DNA of 64,000 nt, taken from assembly GCA_012934845.2 (NCBI GenBank), contig WNNJ02003733.1, positions 62,001 through 126,000 on the forward strand, written 5' to 3'. The position numbers and the translations under genes are program-made. The notes beneath the pieces were generated by a model. It was not told the DNA's origin. It saw only the letters and a program-made list of their open reading frames with translations, and did not search any database. The DNA is from Pomphorhynchus laevis (taxonomy: Eukaryota > Acanthocephala > Palaeacanthocephala > Echinorhynchida > Pomphorhynchidae). Positions 22,618 to 32,808 of the stretch are shown here, piece after piece (within the stretch, counting starts at the first letter, position 1; each line of letters begins with the position of its first letter).

Positions 22618-25557
22618 TTAACAATTTAAAATAATCTGTCGTTTAAAGAGCTCCCGAGTTCCCGCATTTACAATATCATCGCTTAAACGATTCCATGAAT
22701 TTATTATTCGTTGTCCAAATTGAATCGTCCTAGAATGTACTATTCGTTGGCGACTAAGATAAAACGAGTGACCTCGCAAAGCTCGAGTTGATCGAATGTT
22801 GAAGAGCCCACGCAACACATGGTGTTCATTGTGAAATACCTCCCATACAAGACACAGATCCCGCGAGTCACGAATATCACATAATGACTGCATATTTAAA
22901 GACCGAAGACGGTCCTCGTAAGGAAGTTCTCTCAAAGAATGTACTAATTTTGTTGCCCTACGTAGCACCTTCTCAAGTCGATTAATCTCATCTCTGGTTC
23001 GCGGGTATGAACATTGAGAAGCATATAACAAATGACTTAGTACAAAAGCGTTTGCAAGAACTCTAAAAGAACGTGGACTCACATAGCTGAATGATCGGCG
23101 AAGGAAACCAACCATACGCATGGCCTTCGAACAAATGTACTCAGTGTTTTGGCGAGTGGAGAAATCATCCGTTATCAATACGCCAAGATCTTTATAGCTC
23201 GAAACCAATTTAATCACTCGATCCCCGAGATGATATATCGGCACTGGAACAATATTACGTGATCGAATGTGCATGCAAGTGCACTTCGAGGCATTAACAG
23301 ACAGACCATTAGAACGTGCCCACTTAAGAACCGTGTCAATATCTGATTGAAGAATGTTACGATCATAATTCGACTTGATGGCTCTCCAAATTTTTAAATC
23401 GTCAGCAAATAATAATGAATGCGAACTTATTACACTGGGTAGATCGTTGATGAAAATACAAAACAGCAAAGGACCCAATACAGACCCTTGCGGGACACCG
23501 GCATTAACTGGATAATGCTCGGAAAGGGTACCGTTAATGGCGACCTGGTATGTGCGACCAGAAAGAAAGTTGCATATCCAACGAATGATAATTGGATTGA
23601 TTTTTAATGCACTTATCTTCATAATCAACTTGTCATGGGGTACATGATCAAATGCTTTGGAGAAGTCAAAAAATATGACATCGACAGCATACCCCTCATC
23701 CACTATGGAACCCCAACTTTCCTGTGCCAATAAAAGGTTGGTTACTGTGGAACAGTTTTTACGGAATCCGTGCTGATTAGTAGAAAGTAACCTGTATGAT
23801 TCTAGGTAGCTACTGATTATCCGATAAAGTAATCTCTCTAATACACGACACGATACAGAGGTTAAACTAACCGGTCGGTAGTTATCTACACATGATCGAT
23901 CACCTTTCTTATGAAGCGGCTTAATGATAGAGCGTTTCCATGCATTCGGGACTATACCGTAATATAATGATGCTATAAATATCCTATATAAAGGCGCAGC
24001 AATGACATCATGAAGATTCTTCAGGTATATTGAGGGAAGTAAATCTGGGCAAATCGAGCCCGACGGTTTCAGTCGTTTAAACTCTTTCATAACATCTTGA
24101 ACTGTGAACAAGTGAAGAATATCAAAAATTGACGGATTAATACGAGTAATTTCTATACAAGGAGAAGTAGTAGCTGATACGAGAAATTTACGACCAAATG
24201 CATTAGCAATATCGAAATGATCTACTAGAATGCGTCCATTGTTTCCAATGATAGAGCTAGAAGATCGAACATTACTTTTAAAATTTGCATATTTAAATAA
24301 TATGTTAGGATTGTTGGCTGACTTTCCTATCAGTACTTGTTCAAATTGCCGCTTTTTAAGTCTCTTGAGATATGTGAAATGATTCCGACACTTTTTAAAT
24401 GACCTATAATCAGTTTCTCCATTCCTATACCTTACGAATTTTTGCTTCTTGGATCTCAATGCATCTTGAAGCTCCTTATCAAACCAAGGATTTGTGCGTG
24501 CACGGGCAGTTGCTACCTTACGAGGTGAGAAACGTAGAAGGAGCGATATCATTAGAGTTTCAAATTGTTGCCAAGATGATTCAACTCCAAAAATCAATGG
24601 ATCATACCAATTTGTACCGAGAAGGGATTGACTTACTAAACTGTAATTGGTTTTGAAACATTGTACTGACATACATGAAGACTCAGGTTGTGACAATATA
24701 TTAGATAAGTTTGTATTAAAGCGAATAACAGAATGATCAGAGCTGCCTAAGGGATCCAAATATGTTATACCGGTGATCAAATATTTATCGGAAGTAAGAC
24801 AAATATCAAGCAAAGATTGATGGTCTCCAGAGGAACGAGTAAACATTGAGACATGTTGCGTTAGATTAAGAAAATTGATAGTATCAAGGAATGCTGATGA
24901 ATAATTATTGTTATTTAAGCATATGTAGTTAGTCCAGTCTATAGAAGGCATATTTAGATCACCCACTACTACCACATTACTACGGGATCCAAACTTTAAT
25001 AATGTATCAACTATGGAACAAACATCCATTCTTGGACTACGATATATAAGACCAATAGTAACTAACACATGACCGGACAGTAATATATTGCCCCATAGTG
25101 TTTCTGTACCACCTTCAGACTTGGCACTTAAGGTCATAAACGCTACACTATTATGTAAATATAAAATTACCCCACCTCCTCTCTTTCCGGTCCTATCGAC
25201 ACGATAAGAAGAATAATTAGCTATTTCAATCTCGTGATCAGATATATCGGAGTTAAGCCAGCTTTCTGTTATTGCTATTAACAAGGGCTGGGAATATTGA
25301 ATACGTTGCTTCAATTCGTGAATTTTATTAAGAAGACTGCGTGCGTTAGTATACAAGATCACAGAACTATAGCCTATTGAAGCACATGTGTTATTTCCCT
25401 TACTGTTAGCACTATTGGATTTCGCCAGAGCAGACCACAACGGTGATTGATAATAAACAATGTCATCTAAGTAATCACATGCATTTGTAATGGGTATGTT
25501 GGATAAGCTAGAAGCGACGAGAGGAGCTAAATCTAATCCACAAACAGCGGAGTCCAA
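22618..25557 (-). CDS. CR1b ORF2: APE endonuclease plus reverse transcriptase
   Basis: 979 residues. Endonuclease about 65-300: ILYTNARSLLNKIHEL, LLIAITESWLNSDISD (catalytic E), GKRGGGVILYL, IGLIYRSPRMD, VVVVGDLNMPSIDW and DPLGSSDHSVI. RT about 500-790: KRSIIKPLHKKGDRSCVDNY, NQHGFRKNCSTVTNLL, VIFFDFSKAFDHVPHD (motif A), NAGVPQGSVLGPLLFCIFIN (motif B), LLFADDLKIWRAI (motif C at about 717-720) and YKDLGVLITDD. The C-terminus has the CR1-type FGQRIINSWNRLSDD. In CR1 elements the endonuclease nicks the target and the RT primes on the nick. The length is normal for the clade. The ATG at 25557 lies within the last 25 bases of ORF1, so reinitiation or frame change after ORF1 may be used. Confidence 0.93.
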   Translation of the reverse strand: MDSAVCGLDLAPLVASSLSNIPITNACDYLDDIVYYQSPLWSALAKSNSANSKGNNTCASIGYSSVILYTNARSLLNKIHELKQRIQYSQPLLIAITESWLNSDISDHEIEIANYSSYRVDRTGKRGGGVILYLHNSVAFMTLSAKSEGGTETLWGNILLSGHVLVTIGLIYRSPRMDVCSIVDTLLKFGSRSNVVVVGDLNMPSIDWTNYICLNNNNYSSAFLDTINFLNLTQHVSMFTRSSGDHQSLLDICLTSDKYLITGITYLDPLGSSDHSVIRFNTNLSNILSQPESSCMSVQCFKTNYSLVSQSLLGTNWYDPLIFGVESSWQQFETLMISLLLRFSPRKVATARARTNPWFDKELQDALRSKKQKFVRYRNGETDYRSFKKCRNHFTYLKRLKKRQFEQVLIGKSANNPNILFKYANFKSNVRSSSSIIGNNGRILVDHFDIANAFGRKFLVSATTSPCIEITRINPSIFDILHLFTVQDVMKEFKRLKPSGSICPDLLPSIYLKNLHDVIAAPLYRIFIASLYYGIVPNAWKRSIIKPLHKKGDRSCVDNYRPVSLTSVSCRVLERLLYRIISSYLESYRLLSTNQHGFRKNCSTVTNLLLAQESWGSIVDEGYAVDVIFFDFSKAFDHVPHDKLIMKISALKINPIIIRWICNFLSGRTYQVAINGTLSEHYPVNAGVPQGSVLGPLLFCIFINDLPSVISSHSLLFADDLKIWRAIKSNYDRNILQSDIDTVLKWARSNGLSVNASKCTCMHIRSRNIVPVPIYHLGDRVIKLVSSYKDLGVLITDDFSTRQNTEYICSKAMRMVGFLRRSFSYVSPRSFRVLANAFVLSHLLYASQCSYPRTRDEINRLEKVLRRATKLVHSLRELPYEDRLRSLNMQSLCDIRDSRDLCLVWEVFHNEHHVLRGLFNIRSTRALRGHSFYLSRQRIVHSRTIQFGQRIINSWNRLSDDIVNAGTRELFKRQIILNC

Positions 25558-26804
25558 TTCAAGCGAGTCCCTCGTCGCACAATTTGAAAATTCCGAATTC
25601 TTAAGTTTGTTTCTCCTGCATCTAAGCGCGATCTCAATAATTGTCTAACCTCTCGAAGACGTTCACGTTCATACTTGTCAAGATCATTTAGTAATCTAAC
25701 GGGAGAACCTTTAAGATAATAGGAGTTGCTCAGAATAGTTTTGGCAGCCGCTGCGTCGGTAAAAATTGCTTTTAATAATCTAGGATGATTATTCTGCTTT
25801 TTACCAATTCGAAACAAAGCTAATAGTTTAATTTTGGACGTTACCTCTTTCGGTGACGCTACCAAAATGGTTGATAGTATCGCACGAACTTTGGATAAGT
25901 CGTCATCTAATCTATGTTGTATGTTGACCGAGATAGATTCAGGTATATTAGTGAAAACGATAGCGCGAGAATGATCATGATATTTGCGTACGCGGGAAAA
26001 GTGCTGCTCAGAGGAAATCACTGATTTTCCATCAAGATTATGTGAAGATCTATCAATGACTCCAGTTATTTGGCATGTATCAGGTATAACACTTGCCAAT
26101 GACTCGAATTGATTAGAATCTTTGTGATTAAGAGACACTTCATCTGACTGACCCGGAATGTTAACATATGTAGAGCGCTTAGGTGAATAAGCATTGATTG
26201 GATCAGTAAATATATCTGGATTAGTAAGAGGTGCAGAGAAGCTTGAATTGATATCGGATTTACTGTACGATCGTTGTAGGTTTCCACTATCCAAATTTCC
26301 GTTATTGATAAGATTGTCATTGTCTAAACTGTTATTTTCGATAATCGGTGATGCTTCATCGATTAATGAGTTGGATGTTCGATTCAATGATTCATTTTCG
26401 ATTCGCAGGAAGTCTGTGGCAACATGTTGCTCTTGCAATGTTTGAGAATTGTCTGTAAATCGAGCGCTTTCTTTATTTGATGATAATAATTGTTCTTTTC
26501 GATGTTTGCCACATTTTCGTTCGAATTGTATTTTACTAACATCTTTGTCACAAACGATACTATTTGAATTGTCATGGCTGATAGACGATTGATCATTCTT
26601 TGAAACTATCAAATCTTTACGAAAAGATGCTGAACAAAATCCGCATAGAAAATCTCTATCAAGAAAATTTGAAGGAAGACGAATAGGTAGCCAAACAGTA
26701 GTCCACACAGGGCAATCGGCCATGGAACACTCTACATAATGCTGGGATCCATTATCATTCACAGTCGATTTTGTCGTTTTCCTCCGTTTCCCCATTTTGA
26801 TCAT
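25533..26804 (-). CDS. CR1b ORF1: zinc cluster plus RRM-like RNA-binding protein
   Basis: 423 residues. Residues about 20-65 hold the zinc cluster VECSMADCPVWTTVW ... RDFLCGFCSASF; the middle (70-270) is polar and N/S-rich; residues about 280-420 form an RRM-like part (RAIVFTNIPESIS, KIKLLALFRIGKKQ, NHPRLLKAIFTDAAAAKTIL, YLKGSPVRLLNDLDKYERER, LRIRNFQIVRRGTRLNWTPL). ORF1 proteins of this clade coat the element RNA. CR1a and L2x carry the same two-part layout, so the three families are related through both ORFs. ATG chosen as the first in frame; a leader of over 300 bases precedes it. Confidence 0.88.
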   Translation of the reverse strand: MIKMGKRRKTTKSTVNDNGSQHYVECSMADCPVWTTVWLPIRLPSNFLDRDFLCGFCSASFRKDLIVSKNDQSSISHDNSNSIVCDKDVSKIQFERKCGKHRKEQLLSSNKESARFTDNSQTLQEQHVATDFLRIENESLNRTSNSLIDEASPIIENNSLDNDNLINNGNLDSGNLQRSYSKSDINSSFSAPLTNPDIFTDPINAYSPKRSTYVNIPGQSDEVSLNHKDSNQFESLASVIPDTCQITGVIDRSSHNLDGKSVISSEQHFSRVRKYHDHSRAIVFTNIPESISVNIQHRLDDDLSKVRAILSTILVASPKEVTSKIKLLALFRIGKKQNNHPRLLKAIFTDAAAAKTILSNSYYLKGSPVRLLNDLDKYERERLREVRQLLRSRLDAGETNLRIRNFQIVRRGTRLNWTPLFVD

Positions 26805-27137
26805 TACAGTTCAGATTGCTGAACTGAATTGTATGTTTATTAGAAACCAAAAAAATATGCACACTAGTCAGAGCCCTTGTATCTCGGGATGACTGCTTGA
26901 ATTTTGGTTTAAACTTGTCCCAAATTTTGTAGATTATTATTGTATAATAATTGTAAGTGTTTTGTAAGAGTTTTGTAAGAGTTTTTATAACCAAGACTTT
27001 TTTAATTTATCAGTCGTCTTCTTGTGTATAAGACCAGAATGTATGTTTATAATAAACCAAAATTTTTTTTAGTTTTAGTTTGAACCTAAAACTTCTTCTT
27101 AGACCAATGTATGTTATTTTATCTCAAACTTTTTTTT
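26805..27137 (-). promoter_or_regulatory. CR1b 5' leader
   Basis: Holds several AACATACA words: GTTTGAGATAAAATAACATA (27109-27130, minus strand) at the outer edge, GGTTTATTATAAACATACA (about 27030-27055) and GGTTTCTAATAAACATACAA (26825-26850). Bases 26869-26901 carry a GTCATCCCGAGATACAAGGG block also found directly upstream of the REL-A ORF at 60305-60337. As LINE promoters are internal, this leader should include the promoter; its exact elements are not known. Confidence 0.55.
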
Positions 27138-27380
27138 AAAGGGAAAAAAAAGTTTGAAAATTTTATAAGGGAAAAGGCAAAATACAAATGTGGATGGACC
27201 TTTATTTGGGTGAAAATGCTTGGAGACGAAATTTGAAAAAAAGGTGAAAATGCTTGGAGACGAAAATGCTTGGAGACGAAAAAAAAGTCTGAAAATTTTA
27301 TAAGGGAAAAGGCAAAATACAAATGTGGATGGACCTTTATTTGGGTGAAAATGCTTGGAGACGAAATTTGCGCGTGAATA
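27138..27380. repeat. Local tandem duplication
   Basis: An 88-base block (AATTTTATAAGGGAAAAGGC to AATGCTTGGAGACGAAA) occurs at about 27155-27237 and 27292-27373. Between and inside the blocks the 17-base word AATGCTTGGAGACGAAA occurs four times. No coding capacity beyond chance. Confidence 0.75.
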
Positions 27381-27855
27381 GCTTACCTCCATTGAAAAAC
27401 TTTTGGATGGCAGCAAAGAGTTATTTTAAATTAAAACAGTCCATCAAAATAATTTATTTTTTTCATAACTATGGTGTAAACCTAAATTGAACATATCATA
27501 TCAAATAAAACATTACATTTATCTTCACCTGAGAATTTATTAGAGCTAAAATTTTGATAGTTGGTATAAATAGTTGCTAAAATTTTGATATTCAACTCAG
27601 CTGATTCAAATAATATGAAAAAATCGTTGTGTCCATAATTGAAAAATTTGAGAAAAAAATGTTTTTATCTCAAAAAATAATTTTTATCATAAATGTTTTT
27701 AACTTTTATAACTTGGCAATGTAAATTATGATAATCTTGTACCGGCTATAGCTGGTAAAACCAATCTGGAACCGCAGAGGTAATCAATCTTACAACTACC
27801 CATTGGCTTAGGTAGACTTGACATAGTAAAACCTAGTGCGAATACAAAGATTGAA
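27381..27855. other. AT-rich gap
   Basis: No gene, repeat or structure that I can support. Confidence 0.5.
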
Positions 27856-28760
27856 ATGAAAATTCTTAACGTATGTGTTCCATTCGCAAATCTTGATACA
27901 GTCCTCTGGGATGAACAGCAATACATATCATATCAAATTAAACAAGAAAAACTTCGAGCACATAAAAAGAAAGCATGTACAGCGGAAGAAGGATTAAGTT
28001 TGAATCAACAGCACATACTCAAACATATTGCCGCTTCCATCTCGGATCTTCACTGTGCTTGAGCAGCTTTCTTTCAATTGACCAGAAGCGCACCCTATCA
28101 AATCAGCAATTTCAAGACGCACCAGCAACATACTTTAGATAGAATTTTAATGATATTCCAAATAAATGCACTTGTGGTAGAGACCTTAATCTCGCTCACG
28201 CGCTGTCGTTTAAAGTAGGTTCCATCTCCATAATTAGACAATATTATACGTGATCTAATTGGATCAGTACTCAAGGATGTATGTTTTAATGTAAAAACGA
28301 ACCAAGCCTTATACCAGTCCCAGAGGGGTGAATTTGAGAATAATTTAACGACAAATGACAAATCTGTAAGACTCGGTTTAGTTTGCTATGGTACTTTCGG
28401 CGATTCGACAGAGCTGTCCTTTTAACGTTTGTGTTTTCAATCGATTTGCTCAGTCGTACGCTTTGAACATGCTAAACTCGCATATTTACCATGAGAATAG
28501 AAAACTGAGCAAGTACTTAGAGAGAGTTACAAAATGTGTTACAAAATGCGAATGTCTCGGATTTATCCCTCTCACTTTCTTTGTGGTAGGAAACATAGGC
28601 CCATCCGCCAACAATATGTTTCCTGTAATTGCAAGCAAGCCCGAAAACATGAATTGTCATACAGTGAGTGTGTATCATCATTTCGAAGAGATATATCGTT
28701 CGCCCTTGCAGGATGCTCTTGCCTGGCGATCAGACGTTCTACAATAAGACAGATCCAATA
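27856..28760 (+). pseudogene. REL-A LINE C-terminal remnant
   Basis: Plus strand, broken into frames. 27856-28062 reads a helical RT-tail segment; about 28150-28250 has CTCGRDLNLAHALSF (zinc knuckle, as in HSLSC ... RHDSIRD of other copies); 28388-28747 reads NVCVFNRFAQSYALNML, YHENRKLSKYLERV and CLGFIPLTFFVVGNIGPSA. The FN-VCVFN-FAQSY pattern is the restriction-like nuclease core of REL-A (compare ALFDTCVFNIFAPSN at 60.9 kb). RT catalytic motifs are not included. Confidence 0.65.
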
Positions 28761-29019
28761 AATTAAACAATATTTAAAAAATAATAACTTTACACTATAA
28801 CAAATTGTAAATTTACAATTTATCGTAAATTAATTAATCAATGACTTTAACATTAACCTATTAGTTTGTGTTTTTTGTACTCCTAAATTTTTCTCTAAAA
28901 AATTTATAGTTATATTTAAATTATATTAAATTTAATATAATAAAAAACATCTAATCAAATGTAGTGCTGTCTTGATAACTTCATGCCGGGCAGAAGTAGG
29001 TACGGAAATATCACGCGAC

Positions 29020-30482
29020 TACCCATCACGGAAGCAGCATTGACGACCCTCCTCCGATCATGCTCTTCATTATGCATGCTGTATTTCCACGCTGAACGGT
29101 TACGCTGATCCGTTGGAACAGGAATGCACGGGCTCGGGGTTCGAAAGTTGCGCGGATTAATCGTGTACAGAGTTCATGAAGGAAAGTGAGAGACACTGGC
29201 CCGATCGCTCCTCTGCTTTTAACTGCCACTGGTATGAAAATATATTGGCGCATGTCAATGTTAGCATATTTCTGAACTTTCTTAATTTCGGCGTTCTTTG
29301 CCACACTAGCCGCGCTATATACAGAACTGCTAAGGTTGTTCGGTGCTGTGGTATCTACAAAAGTGAAGTCCCACAGTAGCAGTCTACCTGACGACCAGGG
29401 GATCAGAGTTCCACAATCAGCTCGTCTGCCGTCAACCCTGCAGACTCCTGTAGGCTCCAAACGCGAAGGGAAGCCAACGGACGACAATGCCTTCTTTAGT
29501 AGATTGTTAGCGTCGGCATAATGGGAATGGCGAGACTTTGATCGGCAACAGTTCAGCTCATGAGTCCACACGTTATCAACTTCCTTTCCGCATATGCACC
29601 GATACTGAGCACAAAACCGGATTCCCAATCGGATGCAACGGTTACTGTGATGCTAGCGTCATCCAGGCGAGTGCCTATTGAGCTAAAGGGAATGGCGTTC
29701 AGGAAATCATCAGCGTAAGCTCTACTTGCTGCTAGCCTCGGTAGTAGTCGATGAGTTCATAAGAGCCGCTTGCTTGACCGAATAAATAGGATATGTCCAA
29801 TGTTATGGTGTTCTTTAAGCACTAGGCACTCCAACCCGGTAAACGCCGACTACTCACGAGCTGCATCGGCGAAGTCTTCACTTGCCCAGTCTTGTGACTG
29901 GGCAGTCTTCACTTGCCTAGTCTTCACAATCTGATAATCTGGCATCTCACAGGATTTGAGATATAGTTGTTGGGATCCCGAAACCGAGGAACTGAAAGCC
30001 GGAATGGACATGCCCGTGAATGTTGAGATGGCCAATCCGCTAATCTTAACCGGTAGTGAAGACTGGAGCCATGCAGAATCGTCGATAGGCAAGTTGAGGA
30101 TGCTCTGCAAAGTCTCGCGATAACAACGTCATACTGCCCGCGTACATTGCTTCGGAAACATTGTGCGCACCGGAGTAGATAATTTAATCGTGGGATGCTG
30201 AATGCGTTTTGTAGCAAAAAATAGCGTCGTGCCTGGACAATTTCATAGGCGAGAGCAGAGCTGTTGGAGCTTATGAATGGATTCTTCCAAAGCAGAATCA
30301 ACAGAGTTCACATCTTTAATCGGGGCGCCCAAGAGAGTAGCCCTGATTGGAGCGACTACCATGGCTTCCGGTAACAGACGTAAAAGCCTCTGAATCACGT
30401 TAGGGTATTTAGATATGATTTCTGATATTGCCGGATTCAGTCGGAGATCAACCAACGCCGCTGAGTGATTGATAAAATCCAT
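29020..30482 (-). pseudogene. REL-B LINE, RT tail and nuclease domain
   Basis: Minus strand. 29850-30482 holds RT C-terminal sequence (VQARRYFLLQNAFSIPRLNY, LLRCAQCFRSNVRGQYD, SLPVKISGLAISTF). 29026-29628 holds a CCHC-type knuckle (YRCICGKEVDNVWTHELNCC), RSRH-like linker, SRLEPTGVCRVDGRRADCGT and the nuclease core PWSSGRLLLWDFTFVDTTAP, YIFIPVAVKSRGAIGPVSL, FQRISVTVQRGNTACI. In the nuclease the usual RPDG reads RADCG, so the first acidic catalytic residue appears lost. The two halves are in different frames. 5'-truncated. Confidence 0.75.
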
Positions 30483-30483
30483 G

Positions 30484-31857
30484 TAGCTCTTTCGAAAATA
30501 ATACTGTCATGAACAGGCTTTAGCATTTGCTCAATCTGTACACCATTGCATATTTCTGTAAGTTCATCTGCCAAAATGTCACGTATTGAGTCATGTCTGA
30601 TTGAAGGGTGCCCTCCGTTGGCACATGAGAGTGAGTGACCAAGTGAAGATCACGAAATGCTACGTTATCGATACGAGTGTGAGGTTCATATGTAGGGTAT
30701 GTAGATAACCATGACGAAGTTATAATAATTAGTTATAATAATTAATAATAATTATTAAATAATTATTAAAAAAGTTTGGGATATAATATACATACAATAA
30801 ATAACATACAATAAATAACATACAATCTATTATACATACAAATCGATTGGAGCTAATTACACTAATTACAATATACAATTAATGCTACTTACAAACACCG
30901 GTACAGCAAAGCTATAAGAATCGATTAAGTGATTACAATATATAATATAAATACAATTGAATATATAAAAACATACAAATCCTAACAACGAAATTAGACA
31001 ACAGCCGATCAATGGTTCGCGGTAAGCCTACAAGTAGCCCTCTATGCTGCACTTGTAATGGTCAGGCAGCATGATGTAAAGGATGTAGATGTGCTCGAGC
31101 AGGATTGAAGTGTTACAACTGTCTGGGACAACATTGTTCAAACCGCACTCAGTTTCTTTCCGCAGCAGATACTGAAGGTCAGAGAGACGAAAATTCACTC
31201 GAAAAAGTGAAACCTGATAGCCCGAAAACAATCTACGAACTTCACAACATTGTCATTCACTGGAAACCTAACTTGATTGACCTACCTCGCTGTAATGCCA
31301 GTAATTAGATTGTTAGAATTATGAGTTCTTTTTACCTGAAGGATGCTGAAGACGTCAACAGTACAATACATATGCTACAAACCGCTACAGTCTTCTCGCA
31401 ATGTTTATTGCAGCGTATACCCTCAAGAAAGACCGCTTTAATCCGCAAAACTTTGGAACGCAGACTAACAAGCTGAAAAATAAAAGATTATGACTCATTG
31501 TTCGAAGAAGCCCAATATCTTCAAACTAGTATATCATTGCGTCGTCCCTCGAAGTCATTGAATTGGATCACACAATATCAAAGTCTTGTCATCAAGGGCC
31601 GTATCAAAGCCGATTCTTCGATATTAGAAGACAAATATGACTCAGGTGTCCTCCGTTCTGATCACTTAATAAATGATATCTCTGTTTTATCTCTACTTAA
31701 AGATTTACACCATGACGCATCAACAGCTTCTCCTGATGTTCTTTTATCAGCTCCGCTGCCGAATTCAAAACCCCATCATCATTGTCGTTTCTATGCACTA
31801 GACGAGGCCGCCATTATCAAATCAAGTAGACGAATAAATGGATCGGCGGGACCATCT
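30484..31857. repeat. 1.37-kb block also present at 60928-62302
   Basis: Almost base-for-base match with 60928-62302. It contains a short minus-strand REL-A nuclease remnant (30484-30700), an AT-rich stretch with an AAAAAAGTTTGGGATATAAT leader, and the first part of a plus-strand REL-A ORF. The match ends at GGACCATCTG (31857), where an L2-type fragment begins. A mixed-orientation block copied as a unit suggests segmental duplication or capture. Confidence 0.85.
31012..31857 (+). pseudogene. REL-A ORF, N-terminal part (truncated)
   Basis: Starts MVRGKPTSSPLCCTCNGQ with a cysteine-rich zinc cluster (CCTC ... CKGCRCARAGLKCYNC), then TIYELHNIVIHWKPN and, after breaks, DDYDSLFEEAQYL-like and LLKDLHHDASTASPD segments. 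Three in-frame stops: a TGA inside the cysteine cluster (private to this copy), then TAG after CNASN and TGA after RRLTS, both shared with the 61.46-kb copy. Ends before any RT motif, where L2-type sequence starts. Confidence 0.8.
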
Positions 31858-32710
31858 GAGAACGTCGAAGTCGACTAGGCAGAAGGTTATTGTGGATTGA
31901 CGTAAGTTCAGAATCAAACAGAACGCAGTGATCATCGGGAGAGAGATAGTTAAGAGGAAGTGAAAAGAGTGAAGAATTGAGTAAGACTGTGCAGAGAATA
32001 AGGATATCGAGAAGTTTCCAGGGTCGACTTGGTGTGGATAATGGTAAAGGCGAAGGAGGATGGGGACGAGTAAGAGTAAGAGTGACGAGGAAATGATCGG
32101 ACAAACCAGGATCAGTAATTGACAAGGAGGTATAGTCATTGAATCAGTTAGGAACAGCAATGATGTCGAAAGCACCGCCGAGAATATGAGTTGGGCTTGT
32201 TGAAAGTAATTTATAGTTAAAATAAGAAAAACGGTTAGTTAAAGTGATAGAGTCAGAGTCATCCGGGCGATCAAGACGAATGCTAATGTCACCGAGAACA
32301 AATAAAAGAGTATAAAAACATGTATAGTGAGAAAGAAGATCTGCAAGCTTGCTAATGAACATACGTGAGGGGGCAGCTGAGCCTGGACGGTATACAATTA
32401 CAAGTTCAAGAGGGAAAGGAGTTGATGATCTTATAGAGCACGAAGACAATTAAACGCGGATTTGAAAAGTCGGCTTAGGGAATGAGGAGACGAATGAGAG
32501 TAAATAAGTATTTCATAAGCGTATTGCATTATTCTGAAGCAGAATTTATTAGTTATACAAGATAAATCTCCAAGAAAAAGCGTAAATAGAATATGGCCAA
32601 GTATTGAACCTTGAGGTACACTACAAGGGAGAAGATAAAGGAGAAAACATTGAATTCGAATAGACGGAAAATGATCGATCGGAGAGATACGAAGAGAACC
32701 AAGCCAAGAT
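31858..32710 (-). mobile_element. Diverged L2-type LINE fragment, internally deleted
   Basis: Minus strand. Endonuclease pieces: ELVIVYRPGSAAPSRM, LLFVLGDISIRLDRPDDSD (32144-32449), THILGGAFDIIAV, SITDPGLSDHFLVTLTL (31817-32125). An RT piece without its upstream part lies at about 32470-32660 (SVPQGSILGHILFTLFL, RIMQYAYEILIY; motif C reads YAYE instead of YADD). The order along the strand (RT piece 5' of endonuclease) shows rearrangement. It is a different, older subfamily than L2x. It abuts the AAT tail of CR1a copy 2. Confidence 0.72.
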
Positions 32711-32808
32711 TATTATTATTATTATTATTATTAATGTTTCAACAGCACATAAAAGCATGGCTTAATTGGCTGGTTCACTGCAGAAAAAAAGAAAATATAA
32801 TAAAAGTA

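Larger units (their letters stand above)
22507..27137 (-). mobile_element. CR1b LINE, apparently full length with both ORFs intact
   Basis: Minus-strand LINE of about 4.6 kb: 5' leader (26805-27137), ORF1 (25533-26804), ORF2 (22618-25557), a short 3' UTR of about 85 bases and an AAT-repeat tail. The ORFs overlap by 25 bases in different frames. No stop or frameshift is seen in either ORF. By sequence this is the LINE in the window most likely to be, or recently to have been, active. Confidence 0.9.

Noticed and set aside
27114-27416. 100-residue frame with repeats
   Set aside because: It arises from the local tandem duplication of an AT-rich block; no protein family resemblance.
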